NCBI GenBank assembly: GCA_017441945.1
Contig: JAFSBG010000067.1
Span: 22,103 to 86,102 of the forward strand
Direction: 5' to 3'
From: Clostridia bacterium
GTDB lineage: Bacteria; Bacillota; Clostridia; Oscillospirales; Butyricicoccaceae
Length of the DNA stretch: 64,000 bases
Below, piece after piece: positions 16,573 through 23,528 of this stretch (position 1 is the stretch's first letter; each line of letters begins with the position of its first letter). The notes below the pieces were generated by a model. It ran no database searches, was not told where the DNA came from, and worked only from the letters and a program-made list of their open reading frames with translations. The position numbers and the translations under genes were made by a program.

Positions 16573-17415
16573 TTATAAATTGATAAGCACAATACCGATT
16601 ATTGTCAGCACGAGAGCGAGAATCTGCTTTTTGGTCATGCGCTCCTTGAAGAGAATTGCCGACATAACGGCAATCATTGAGATTGCGCCCGACGAAGAAA
16701 CAGGATATGCGATAGCGGCAGGAAGCTGTGTCAATGCCACCATCATAAACACATCGGAAAGCATGTTTACAGCGCCGACCATTGTGCCTGTGAATACGTT
16801 AAGACCGCTTAACTGCAGCTTGCCCTTGCGGAGTGCAAGAATGAGCGAAACGATAAATGATGTTGTGAATGTGCAGAAAACGAAGAAATCGTTGAGCTGG
16901 ATGTCGACGGTTTTCTGGAAAATTTTCAGCATTGTGGAGCCCATACCGGAGCAGAGCGTCAATGCGATGAGATACTTGTCAAACTTGATTCCGCCGCCCT
17001 GATAGCTTACAAGGAAGATGGAAATAAGAGTGAGGATAACGCCTATCCAGCCGATGAGGGCAGGGCTTTCGCCCCAGAGGATAAGGCTTGTGAAGATTGG
17101 AATAAGCACGGCGGCTTTATTCCACAGCGTACACATACCTGCGCCGTTGCGGATAATGGCGCGAATCATAAGCAGGAATGTCATAAGATAAAGAACGCCT
17201 GTGATGACAGCGAAAAGCACAGTAAGCAGCCAGTTATGCACAGGCTGTTGAATGTTTGCACCGCCGTTTACGAAGAAAATTATCAGACCGCCCAGCCCTG
17301 CGATGAAATAGTTGAGAGTTGTGACTGTGTCCGAATGGCTGCCTCTTGTTTCACCAAACTTGAGCCATAATGTAATTGCAGAGCTGCAGATGATATTGAG
17401 TAAAAGCGTCAGCAT
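16573..17415 (-). CDS. EamA/DMT-superfamily transporter
   Basis: Two hundred and eighty residues with about ten hydrophobic helices in two similar halves, the usual EamA design: a first half with NYFIAGLGGLIIFF and WNKAAVLIPIFTSLILWGE, and a second with YPVSSSGAISMIAVMSAILF and ILALVLTIIGIVLINL. Family members export or import small metabolites such as amino acids or sugars; the substrate cannot be read here. Its ATG follows the TAA of the upstream papain-like gene with no gap, so the two are translationally coupled and may share a substrate or pathway. Confidence 0.85.
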   Translation of the reverse strand: MLTLLLNIICSSAITLWLKFGETRGSHSDTVTTLNYFIAGLGGLIIFFVNGGANIQQPVHNWLLTVLFAVITGVLYLMTFLLMIRAIIRNGAGMCTLWNKAAVLIPIFTSLILWGESPALIGWIGVILTLISIFLVSYQGGGIKFDKYLIALTLCSGMGSTMLKIFQKTVDIQLNDFFVFCTFTTSFIVSLILALRKGKLQLSGLNVFTGTMVGAVNMLSDVFMMVALTQLPAAIAYPVSSSGAISMIAVMSAILFKERMTKKQILALVLTIIGIVLINL

Positions 17416-17907
17416 TTATTCTACCCCCATGAAATACATTAAATTGAGATAGCTGTGGTCGCGCAGGAATTCGTCCATCGGCATGATGTGGGCTTCCCTG
17501 CCGTAAATTGCGTTGAGAAAGCGGAATTCCTCCTCGTTTTCACGGTAAAAGGCGACGAAATGTGCTCCTCTGTTGTGAAAATACATGATGATACCGCTGT
17601 TTATTGTCTTTGAAAGCTCAAGAGCCTTCTTTTTTCTGAAAACACGCTTTACCTTGAAGCCGAAGCTTTCAAGATAAGCCCTGATATGGGTAGGCTTTGT
17701 GCCTAAAAATCCGCCAAAGCGGAGGTGATTGAGAAGATAATCGTGAACGGCTTCGATGGAAACGTCAATGCCGTGGTAACGGAGAAAGTTCCATGTGGCG
17801 ATCCAGCCGCAGCCGTTTTTGCAGGAGAAATAACAGCCGTTTTTCACGTCTGTGATTATGCCCTGATTGATTATGTAGCCATCCTTGGAAAATGAATCGC
17901 GAAGCAT
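17416..17907 (-). CDS. Papain-fold (C39-like) cysteine peptidase-like protein
   Basis: One hundred and sixty-three residues. NGCGWIATWNFLRYHGID has the catalytic-cysteine helix pattern of C39/papain-like enzymes, GAHFVAFYRENEEEFRFLNA supplies a histidine and then N in place, and the spacing fits a complete C-H-N site. No signal peptide, so intracellular. It could process a peptide or act as an amidase or acyltransferase of the BtrH-like type. The coupled EamA transporter downstream (0-base gap) suggests a cleave-and-transport or synthesise-and-export pair. Family assignment is tentative. Confidence 0.6.
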   Translation of the reverse strand: MLRDSFSKDGYIINQGIITDVKNGCYFSCKNGCGWIATWNFLRYHGIDVSIEAVHDYLLNHLRFGGFLGTKPTHIRAYLESFGFKVKRVFRKKKALELSKTINSGIIMYFHNRGAHFVAFYRENEEEFRFLNAIYGREAHIMPMDEFLRDHSYLNLMYFMGVE

Positions 17908-17967
17908 ATTTTTCTCCTTTTGTGAATAGGTTAAGTGGGGATTGTGTTATTCCTATGTTTACCTTTA

Positions 17968-18060
17968 TGTCATTCTGAACGAAGTGAAGAATCTTTCCAT
18001 AAATGAAGCACAAACTACAGAGTTGGGAAAGATCCTTCGGACTGTGCTCTCAGGATGACA
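17968..18060. repeat. TCATTCTGA-type 93-bp imperfect inverted repeat
   Basis: Begins TGTCATTCTGAACGAAGTGA and ends GCTCTCAGGATGACA. The ends are complementary (TGTCAT/ATGACA) and the interior pairs AATCTTTCC with GGAAAGATC. Full-length relatives are at 13892-13984, 18400-18492 and 18523-18615, and a divergent one at 48245-48317. It has no coding capacity. Confidence 0.8.
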
Positions 18061-18065
18061 GAAGT

Positions 18066-18344
18066 TTAGAGCGTTTCATATAAGTCGTTCCATTCGGGAT
18101 TCATGGATTCGACCAATGCATTCTTTTTTGAACGCAACAGCCCTTTAATTTGCTTTTCGCGTGTTATAGCACTTGTGACATCAGGTGTATGTTCAAAATA
18201 TACCAACTTATTAAGATTATATTTTGAGGAAAAGCCTTTTACAAGCTTGTGCTTGTGTTCATAAATACGTCTGACAAGATCATTTGTGACACCGGTGTAG
18301 AGCACACGATTATTTCAGTTTGTAATCATATAGATGTAGTACAT
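18066..18344 (-). pseudogene. GIY-YIG nuclease-domain gene with an in-frame TGA
   Basis: From ATG at 18344 the frame reads MYYIYMITN, then TGA (18315-18317), then NNRVLYTGVTNDLVRRIYEH through to a normal C-terminus at 18066. Related single-domain GIY-YIG (UvrC-type) proteins commonly have tryptophan at that position (TNWNN), so TGG to TGA is likely. A GTG at 18305 could restart translation but would remove half of the GIY motif. It is flanked on both sides by TCATTCTGA repeats. Selenocysteine is considered and rejected, because the residue is not a redox site. Confidence 0.75.
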
Positions 18345-18399
18345 TGGTGTGCCCCCATTGCTTGTTGTTGAGTCTATGTCGTTATGATGTTTACCTTTA

Positions 18400-18492
18400 T
18401 GTCATTCTGAACGAAGTGAAGAATCTTTCCATAAATGGAGTACAGACTACAGATTCAGGAAAGATCCTTCGGGCTGTGCCCTCAGGATGACA
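18400..18492. repeat. TCATTCTGA-type 93-bp imperfect inverted repeat
   Basis: Same ends as the copy at 17968. The flank ATGTTTACCTTTA just before it is also shared with that copy, so the duplication extended beyond the element. Confidence 0.8.
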
Positions 18493-18522
18493 AAAAGCGG
18501 AATATTTACGTTTGCTCACCTG

Positions 18523-18615
18523 TGTCATTCTGAGCGAAGCGAAGAATCTTTCTATAAATGAAGCACAAGCTACAGAGTTGGGAAAGATCCTTCGGACTAT
18601 GCCCTCAGGATGACA
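18523..18615. repeat. TCATTCTGA-type 93-bp imperfect inverted repeat
   Basis: Third copy in this 650-bp stretch, starting TGTCATTCTGAGCGAAGCGA. It ends 5 bases before the recF stop, so it may act as the 3' hairpin of the recF transcript. Confidence 0.8.
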
Positions 18616-18619
18616 GTGT

Positions 18620-19711
18620 TTACTTAAATGGTCTTATTATATTCGCTTCCATAGGGAATCTGTCCCCTTCTTCGTAGCAGGAAGTGATAATGACCTGGCC
18701 TGCCTGAGTTTTGCTCATGATATAGTCGCGGCGCTTTTCGTCAAGCTCGCTGAAAACATCGTCGAGCAGCAGCACAGGATATTCGCCGTTGACCTTATGG
18801 AACAGCGAATGTTCGGCAAGTTTAAGCGAAAGAGCGGCCGTTCTTGTCTGTCCCTGTGAAGCCGAGCCCTTTGCGCTTCTGCCGCCAAGCTCGATTTCGA
18901 TATCATCCTTATGAATGCCTGTGAGACATACCCCCGATGCGATTTCGGCAAGCTCATGCTTTCTCGCATGGAGCATAATCTCATTGAAAATAGTCTCGAA
19001 ATCTGCGCCCGTATCGGTGACTGTCGAGATAGTCTTATATTTCAGACACAACAATTCCCGCCCTGAGGAAATTTCGCTCTGGACGGTCTGGGCAATAGGC
19101 TCGATAGCCTGTATGAAATTGTGGCGATAAGCGATTATCTGGGCGGAAAGCATTGCCATTTTTTCGGTGTAATCGGGCAGGATATCGCGGAACTGGGGAG
19201 CTGTTTCCCAGTTCTTGAGAATCTTGTTCTTGCCGTCCATCAGCTTCTGATATTTGAGCAGAAGCGAAGCATAATTCGGGCGGAGCTGCTTTAAAGCTCT
19301 GTCCATAAAATCACGCCTCATAGACGGCCCTGCGCTGACGATAAAAAGGTCGTCAGGAGCAAATACCGTGCAGGCAAGAACGTCGCTGAGACCCTTTGTA
19401 ACAGGCTTTTTAACCCCGTTTACCTTGGAGTACGGCGTGCCCTTGAGAGGCATATTCAGCTCCAGCTCAAAGTCTCTGTCGCGTGAAACGACAGAGGCCT
19501 TAAGAATGGAATAAGGCTCTTTCCACATAATCATATCGGCTTTTTTGGCCGAACGGAAAGAGCCTGTGCCTGTCATCATGTGAACAGCTTCCAGAATATT
19601 TGTCTTGCCTATGGCATTTTCACCCAAAATAATGTTTACGCCCGGTATAAAATCAAACTTATTATACGTATAGTTGCGGAAATTTTCCAGCTGTAAACTT
19701 TTCAGGTACAT
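18620..19711 (-). CDS. recF: DNA replication and repair protein RecF
   Basis: A 363-residue SMC-like ATPase that helps load RecA at single-strand gaps. It starts MYLKSLQLENFRNY, the RecF opening. Walker A GENAIGKTN is near residue 32, the signature region SASQGQTRTAALSLKLAE follows, and Walker B/D-loop is PVLLLDDVFSELDEKRR near residue 310. Length is usual for the family. It is the last gene of abrB-S4-recF, starting 3 bases after the S4 gene. Unusually for Firmicutes, this block lies about 17 kb from dnaA-dnaN with no gyrB behind it. Confidence 0.95.
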   Translation of the reverse strand: MYLKSLQLENFRNYTYNKFDFIPGVNIILGENAIGKTNILEAVHMMTGTGSFRSAKKADMIMWKEPYSILKASVVSRDRDFELELNMPLKGTPYSKVNGVKKPVTKGLSDVLACTVFAPDDLFIVSAGPSMRRDFMDRALKQLRPNYASLLLKYQKLMDGKNKILKNWETAPQFRDILPDYTEKMAMLSAQIIAYRHNFIQAIEPIAQTVQSEISSGRELLCLKYKTISTVTDTGADFETIFNEIMLHARKHELAEIASGVCLTGIHKDDIEIELGGRSAKGSASQGQTRTAALSLKLAEHSLFHKVNGEYPVLLLDDVFSELDEKRRDYIMSKTQAGQVIITSCYEEGDRFPMEANIIRPFK

Positions 19712-19714
19712 AAT

Positions 19715-19921
19715 TTATTCAATAACGATAGTCTGGTCACCGAGAGAAACTGTGTCGCCCGGTCTGATTTTCTTGCCGCGCATAAGGCATACTTCGCCGT
19801 TTACAGAAACCTGACCGTCAGCGATGAGGATCTTTGCCTCTCCCCCGCTGGAGACAAGGTTTGCAAATTTGAGTAGCGCGTCAAGCTTGATGAACTCTGT
19901 GGAGATGGAAATCTTATTCAT
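19715..19921 (-). CDS. yaaA: S4-domain RNA-binding protein (YaaA/YlmH-like)
   Basis: Sixty-eight residues from the ATG at 19921, overlapping the end of the AbrB-like gene by 8 bases. Nearly all of it is an S4 fold: [39 protein letters not shown], then IRPGDTVSL. In Bacillus this small gene sits between dnaN and recF; here it keeps its place before recF although dnaN is far away. Probably an RNA- or ribosome-associated protein. Longer readings upstream overlap AbrB in another frame and were rejected. Confidence 0.88.
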   Translation of the reverse strand: MNKISISTEFIKLDALLKFANLVSSGGEAKILIADGQVSVNGEVCLMRGKKIRPGDTVSLGDQTIVIE

Positions 19922-20165
19922 GTTCAGCTCCGTTTGCCTTTTCGAGGCACTTGTGACAGATGAACTTGCCGTTAAGCTCGATGAGGTTCTTGGTAGCTGC
20001 GCAGAAAACGCATTCATCCTGATCCTTCTTCATGATGATGCTGCCGCCTTCGACATAGATTCTCATCTGGTCGCCTGGCTCGATCTTGAACTTACGTCTT
20101 ATTTCGATTGGGAAAACAACTCTGCCCAGTTCGTCAACTTTTCTTGTGTAACCGCCAATTTTCAT
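19914..20165 (-). CDS. AbrB/SpoVT-like transition regulator with C-terminal zinc ribbon
   Basis: Eighty-three residues. The N-terminal swapped-hairpin DNA-binding domain reads [20 protein letters not shown], nearly the AbrB signature, and continues to [11 protein letters not shown]. After residue 50 come CVFC and CHKC, a four-cysteine zinc ribbon not found in classic AbrB. Such proteins bind DNA as dimers or tetramers and repress post-exponential genes. It leads the operon with S4 and recF, and has a GGAGGTATAAATT site. The region upstream to 20244 is AT-rich with the divergent spmAB genes beyond. Confidence 0.88.
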   Translation of the reverse strand: MKIGGYTRKVDELGRVVFPIEIRRKFKIEPGDQMRIYVEGGSIIMKKDQDECVFCAATKNLIELNGKFICHKCLEKANGAEHE

Positions 20166-20369
20166 AATTTATACCTCCGGGTTGTAAATGTCAGGGAATT
20201 TTTCCCGAAAGAAAATTCCCAGTAACAGTTAATTTTTTGTGAGATGTCTTTTATGAAAAAAGTATATCTCAATTTTCGACATTTGTCAATAGGCATTTAC
20301 AGATTTTCACAAGAAGATTTTACAGTAATATACATTTTTCGACAGGAAATAACAAAGCGGAGGTGGCTT

Positions 20370-20933
20370 GTGATTTATAGAATTTGTACGGTAATTTTGT
20401 GCCTTTCTCTTATTATTTCGGCATTTTCCGGGAGTTATGAAGGTCTCGCCGGAGGGCTCTCGGAAGGTATTGCATCTGCGTGGGAACTTGTGATGTCGCT
20501 GAGCGGCGGAATGTGCCTGTGGTGCGGCGTATGTGAAATTATGGAAAAAGCCGGAATGACGGAAAAACTCTCGCGCCTGTTCGCTCCGGTTATCAACAGG
20601 CTGTTTAAAAATGTAACTGACAGGGATTTTAAAAACCTCGTTTCCCAGAATATTTCAGCCAACTTCCTCGGGCTGGGGAATCTTGCAACGGTCAGCGGGC
20701 TGAAGGCGGCGAAAATCCTTGCCGATAAAGGGCAGACAAACCTGCTCGGGCGGCTTATCGTTTTTAATACCGCCTCAATTCAGCTTCTGCCCACAAGCCT
20801 TTGCACGATAAGGGCATCGTTGGGCGCTGTAAATGCCTATGACATACTGCCCCATGTGTGGATAAGCTCGGTGATTTCAGTCTGCGTGGGAGTTTTTGTC
20901 TGCATAATGAGTGAAAGGGGTGAAAAATCATGA
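20370..20933 (+). CDS. spmA: Spore maturation protein A
   Basis: About 187 residues from a GTG at 20370 with a GCGGAGG site 7 bases before it; the ATG far upstream adds a leader with no homology. It is hydrophobic, with the nucleoside-recognition (Gate) fold typical of SpmA: WELVMSLSGGMCLWCGVCEI, NISANFLGLGNLATVSGLKA and FNTASIQLLPTSLCTIRA. SpmA and SpmB in Bacillus are needed for proper dehydration of the spore core. Present in an ATGA overlap with spmB. Suggests a spore-forming ancestry; sporulation itself cannot be judged here. Confidence 0.9.
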   Translation: MIYRICTVILCLSLIISAFSGSYEGLAGGLSEGIASAWELVMSLSGGMCLWCGVCEIMEKAGMTEKLSRLFAPVINRLFKNVTDRDFKNLVSQNISANFLGLGNLATVSGLKAAKILADKGQTNLLGRLIVFNTASIQLLPTSLCTIRASLGAVNAYDILPHVWISSVISVCVGVFVCIMSERGEKS

Positions 20934-21439
20934 CAGCTGCCGTGCCTGTCATTGTAATTGCACTGACTTTTGCGGTCGGCTGGTGGAAAAACGTTGATAT
21001 GTCATCCTGCTTTGCCGATGGTGTGAAGAAGGCTATGGGGGTGCTGATGGCGATTTTTCCCAATATTCTGATAATGCTGACTGCCGTTTCGATTTTCCGC
21101 GCTGTTGGCGGAATGGCTATAATGTCGGGAATACTGTCTCCCCTGCTCGGTCTGTTTGGGCTGCCGCCCGAAACGGCGCAGATAATCCTGCTTCGCCCGT
21201 TTTCAGGCTCGGGCGCATTGGCGCTGGGCAGCGAAATCATGGTTGAGATGGGCGTCGACAGCGAGGTGGGCAAAATTGCCGCCGTGATGCTTGGGGCAAG
21301 CGAAACGAGCATCTACACTGTGGGGGTGTATTCGGGTGCGGTGGGGATGAAAAATACGGGCAGGCTGATTGCCTGCGCCCTGCTTGCTGACCTTGCCGCA
21401 TTTATCGCCGCCGTCTGGTGCGTGAGAATACTGGGGTAG
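20930..21439 (+). CDS. spmB: Spore maturation protein B
   Basis: One hundred and sixty-nine residues, hydrophobic, starting inside the spmA stop (ATGA). Family phrases include DMSSCFADGVKKAMGVLMAI, LRPFSGSGALALGSEI and LGASETSIYTVGVYSGAVG. It works with SpmA as a membrane pair. A frame repeat begins about 30 bases after the stop and may end the transcript. Confidence 0.92.
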   Translation: MTAAVPVIVIALTFAVGWWKNVDMSSCFADGVKKAMGVLMAIFPNILIMLTAVSIFRAVGGMAIMSGILSPLLGLFGLPPETAQIILLRPFSGSGALALGSEIMVEMGVDSEVGKIAAVMLGASETSIYTVGVYSGAVGMKNTGRLIACALLADLAAFIAAVWCVRILG

Positions 21440-21459
21440 TATGGCATAAATATAATTCC

Positions 21460-21520
21460 TTGGCTCCCTCAGACGAGGGAGCTGGCTTTGCGAAGCAAAG
21501 ACTGAGGGAGTGAAAAGGTA
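21460..21520. repeat. Frame repeat after spmB
   Basis: TGGCTCCCTCAGACGAGGGAGCTGGC then an inner stem CTTTGC-GAA-GCAAAG and ACTGAGGGAG. Same frame as the copies at 54342-54392 and 50160-50212, but a different inner stem. Confidence 0.65.
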
Positions 21521-21555
21521 AATCCAGTCTGTCTGATTGGAAAATCTACTTGCTA

Positions 21556-21584
21556 TTGACTTTTACCCTGTAAAAGTTTATAAT
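21556..21584 (+). promoter_or_regulatory. Promoter of the cobalamin salvage operon
   Basis: TTGACT (21556-21561), 17-base spacer, TATAAT (21579-21584). The predicted transcript start is at about 21591, right at the 5' end of the riboswitch. Confidence 0.8.
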
Positions 21585-21588
21585 TTTT

Positions 21589-21735
21589 ATATATGGTCCG
21601 GGGAAACGGGTGCAAGTCCCGTACAGTCCTGCTGCCGTAAAGTCGGAATGCCGCCATATAATTCACCGATTGTTTCACAGAGAATGGAAGGTCAGGTCTT
21701 TTTGTCGTGCCTTCACATCTGTGGAGGTTTTATTT
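21589..21735 (+). ncRNA. Cobalamin riboswitch (compact form) in the cobU leader
   Basis: The leader has the B12-aptamer core: GGGGAAACGGGTGCAAGTCC at about 21600-21619, then CAGTCCTGCTGCCGTAAAGTCGG (21624-21646), closed by a TATATGG/CCATATA stem (21589-21660). This resembles the conserved GGGAA..GGTG.AA.TCC..GC.G.CCCGC.ACTGT pattern, but is short, more like the compact (class II/AdoCbl-variant) group. Between the aptamer and cobU, GAAGG..CCTTC pairing with a U-rich loop (about 21687-21713) could form the expression platform. It is known to turn genes down when cobalamin is plentiful, as fits the genes below. Confidence 0.85.
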
Positions 21736-21751
21736 TTTATGGAGGAAGCGA

Positions 21752-22255
21752 ATGGTCACTCTTGTCATTGGCGGCGGCGGAAGCGGAAAATCTGCCTTTG
21801 CTGAAAGCATCGCTGTGAGCTACAGCGGCAAAACTGCATATATCGCCACCATGGAGCCTTACGGCGAAGAGGGGGCAAAACGCATAGAGCGTCACCGCAA
21901 AATGCGCCTTGGCAAGGGCTTTGACACCATAGAGCAGTATTCCTTTATAAATGAAAAAACTGCGGCAAATTATGAAAATGTGCTTCTTGAGTGCGTTTCA
22001 AACCTTGTTGCCAACCATATTTTTACAGAAAATGACAAAAATACCATAGAAAATGTCGTAGATGGCATTGAAAAAATGACAAAATCGGTAAAAAATACGG
22101 TGATCGTCACGAATGATATTTTTAATGACGGCTGTGACTATGACGATATAACCCGTGATTACATTGCAAAGCTTGGCACAGTAAACTGCCGCCTTGCGAG
22201 CCTTGCTGATGAAGTTTTTGAGGTCGTCGTCGGTATACCGATAAAAATAAAGTGA
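21752..22255 (+). CDS. cobU: Adenosylcobinamide kinase / adenosylcobinamide-phosphate guanylyltransferase
   Basis: One hundred and sixty-seven residues from the ATG at 21752 (GGAGGAAGCGA site). VTLVIGGGGSGKSAFAE is the P-loop, YIATMEPYGEEGAKRIERHR carries the histidine that becomes guanylylated in CobU, and LLECVSNLVANHIF follows. The usual late NEVGMGIVPEN motif is replaced by NDIFNDGCDYDD, while the partner gene at 23529 keeps it. It activates salvaged cobinamide for nucleotide-loop assembly. First gene after the cobalamin riboswitch. Confidence 0.88.
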   Translation: MVTLVIGGGGSGKSAFAESIAVSYSGKTAYIATMEPYGEEGAKRIERHRKMRLGKGFDTIEQYSFINEKTAANYENVLLECVSNLVANHIFTENDKNTIENVVDGIEKMTKSVKNTVIVTNDIFNDGCDYDDITRDYIAKLGTVNCRLASLADEVFEVVVGIPIKIK

Positions 22256-22371
22256 TAAACATTCTGTTGCCTCCCTTGTGTAAAGGGAGGGGGACCGCCG
22301 ATAGGTGGTGGAGGGATTGTTTAATAAAGTGATGTTTCACATGAAACATTTATAAAACAAAGGAAAACCAA
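22256..22371. repeat. Frame repeat between cobU and the membrane gene
   Basis: Frame copy at 22265-22316 with outer CTCCCTTGTGTAAAGGGAG, inner stem ACCGCC-GATA-GGTGGT and closing GGAGGG, followed by the parS-like site at 22333. Confidence 0.65.
22333..22348. other. parS-like ParB-binding site 7
   Basis: TGTTTCACATGAAACA, 15 of 16 to consensus, inside the cobalamin operon about 14 kb from the main parS group. Confidence 0.75.
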
Positions 22372-22749
22372 ATGAAAAGGCTTTGCAAAACTTTAGAAAT
22401 TGTTGGTCTGTCTGGCACAGTGCTGACTATGGTTATCTTTGGTAAACTGCTGAAAATGGAATTGTTCCATATAGCATTGATGGAATTGCCATTTGCGATT
22501 TGCCTCCTTTTTTCTGCAATATTGAACGAGCGAATACCAAAAAAGGATAGAGATAGCGGCAGATTTAGCCTGATAACGGGTGTGCATCATCCGATATATC
22601 TGGCTGCATTAGTTTTAACTGCCGATTTGATGATAATAGCTGCTCACTTTTATGGAGAAAAAACATGGATTGCATTGATTGCCATCATTGTGATTATAGT
22701 AGCGGAAATAGTTGCGCTTATAAAAATACGAAAAAGGATAAACAAATGA
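22372..22749 (+). CDS. Small membrane protein in the cobalamin operon
   Basis: One hundred and twenty-five residues with four predicted helices (about 10-28, 33-50, 75-95 and 100-117) and a basic C-terminus KIRKRINK. Its stop overlaps the cobS start (ATGA, 22746-22749), so it is translated together with cobS. I do not recognise the family. It could be a helper of the membrane-bound late steps of cobalamin assembly or an unrelated passenger. Confidence 0.65.
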   Translation: MKRLCKTLEIVGLSGTVLTMVIFGKLLKMELFHIALMELPFAICLLFSAILNERIPKKDRDSGRFSLITGVHHPIYLAALVLTADLMIIAAHFYGEKTWIALIAIIVIIVAEIVALIKIRKRINK

Positions 22750-23513
22750 AAAAACTACTGAACAGCCTGTTTATAAGTCTTTCGATGTACAGCGTCCTCC
22801 CTGCTCCGCAAAAGGTGTGGGACGAAAACAGCATGAAGTATGTCATGGCTTTTATGCCGATTCCGGGGCTTATATGCGGAATTTTAATGTATTTATTTAT
22901 TGGCTTTGGCGGATGGGGACTTAATTCCTTGCTTTTTGCCGCAATTATGACGCTTATTCCCGTCCTTGTCACAGGCGGACTTCATCTTGACGGCTTTGCC
23001 GATACTGTCGATGCCATTTCGTCGCACAAGGATATGGAAACAAAGCTGAAAATCCTCAAGGACCCTAACGCAGGCGCTTTTGCTGTGATCTACACCGCTT
23101 CCTATTTTCTGCTGATGGCAGGCTTGTGGGCGCAGTATGGCGCAAATCCTGTCTTCCCTCCTGCAATTCCTCTGCTTTACTGCCTGAGCAAGGTCATGGG
23201 CGCGATTTTCGTTGTCAGCCTGACTCCGGCGAGAAAAAGCGGACTTGCCTATATGTTTTCCGATGGCGCAGACAAAAAATGGAGCAGAAATATTCTTTTA
23301 GTCGAATTGCTTGTTATTTTTGCTTTGATTTATATGATAAGCATTGAGCTTTTTGCCGTAATTTCAGTAATCACAGCTTTGCTCGCCGTAATTTTCGTCC
23401 GCCAGACAAAGCGGATTTTTGGCGGTATCACAGGCGATCTTATCGGCTTTTTCATCTGTATTGCTGAGCTGATTTTCGCAGGTGTGCTTGCGGTTTTCAG
23501 CCTTATTATATAA
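22746..23513 (+). CDS. cobS: Adenosylcobinamide-GDP ribazoletransferase (cobalamin synthase)
   Basis: About 255 residues from the ATG at 22746. Polytopic, with the CobS features SLSMYSVLPAP near the start, VTGGLHLDGFADTVDA (the conserved DGxAD acid motif) near residue 78, and KDPNAGAFAV. It joins adenosylcobinamide-GDP to alpha-ribazole (or its phosphate) in the membrane. A longer reading from 22665 overlaps the previous gene in another frame and was rejected. cobS is followed by the second cobU-like gene after 15 bases. Confidence 0.93.
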   Translation: MKKLLNSLFISLSMYSVLPAPQKVWDENSMKYVMAFMPIPGLICGILMYLFIGFGGWGLNSLLFAAIMTLIPVLVTGGLHLDGFADTVDAISSHKDMETKLKILKDPNAGAFAVIYTASYFLLMAGLWAQYGANPVFPPAIPLLYCLSKVMGAIFVVSLTPARKSGLAYMFSDGADKKWSRNILLVELLVIFALIYMISIELFAVISVITALLAVIFVRQTKRIFGGITGDLIGFFICIAELIFAGVLAVFSLII

Positions 23514-23528
23514 TGTAAGGAGGACAAA

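Noticed and set aside
18315..18317. Selenocysteine at the in-frame TGA of the GIY-YIG gene
   Set aside because: Relatives have Trp there (TNWNN), the site is not redox-active and no partner cysteine is near, so a nonsense mutation is more likely.
17968..18615. Insertion sequence or transposon
   Set aside because: No transposase anywhere in the window; the repeated elements are non-coding and short.
20244..20369. Longer spmA start at an upstream ATG
   Set aside because: The added leader overlaps the promoter-like AT-rich region, and the GTG at 20370 has the only good Shine-Dalgarno.
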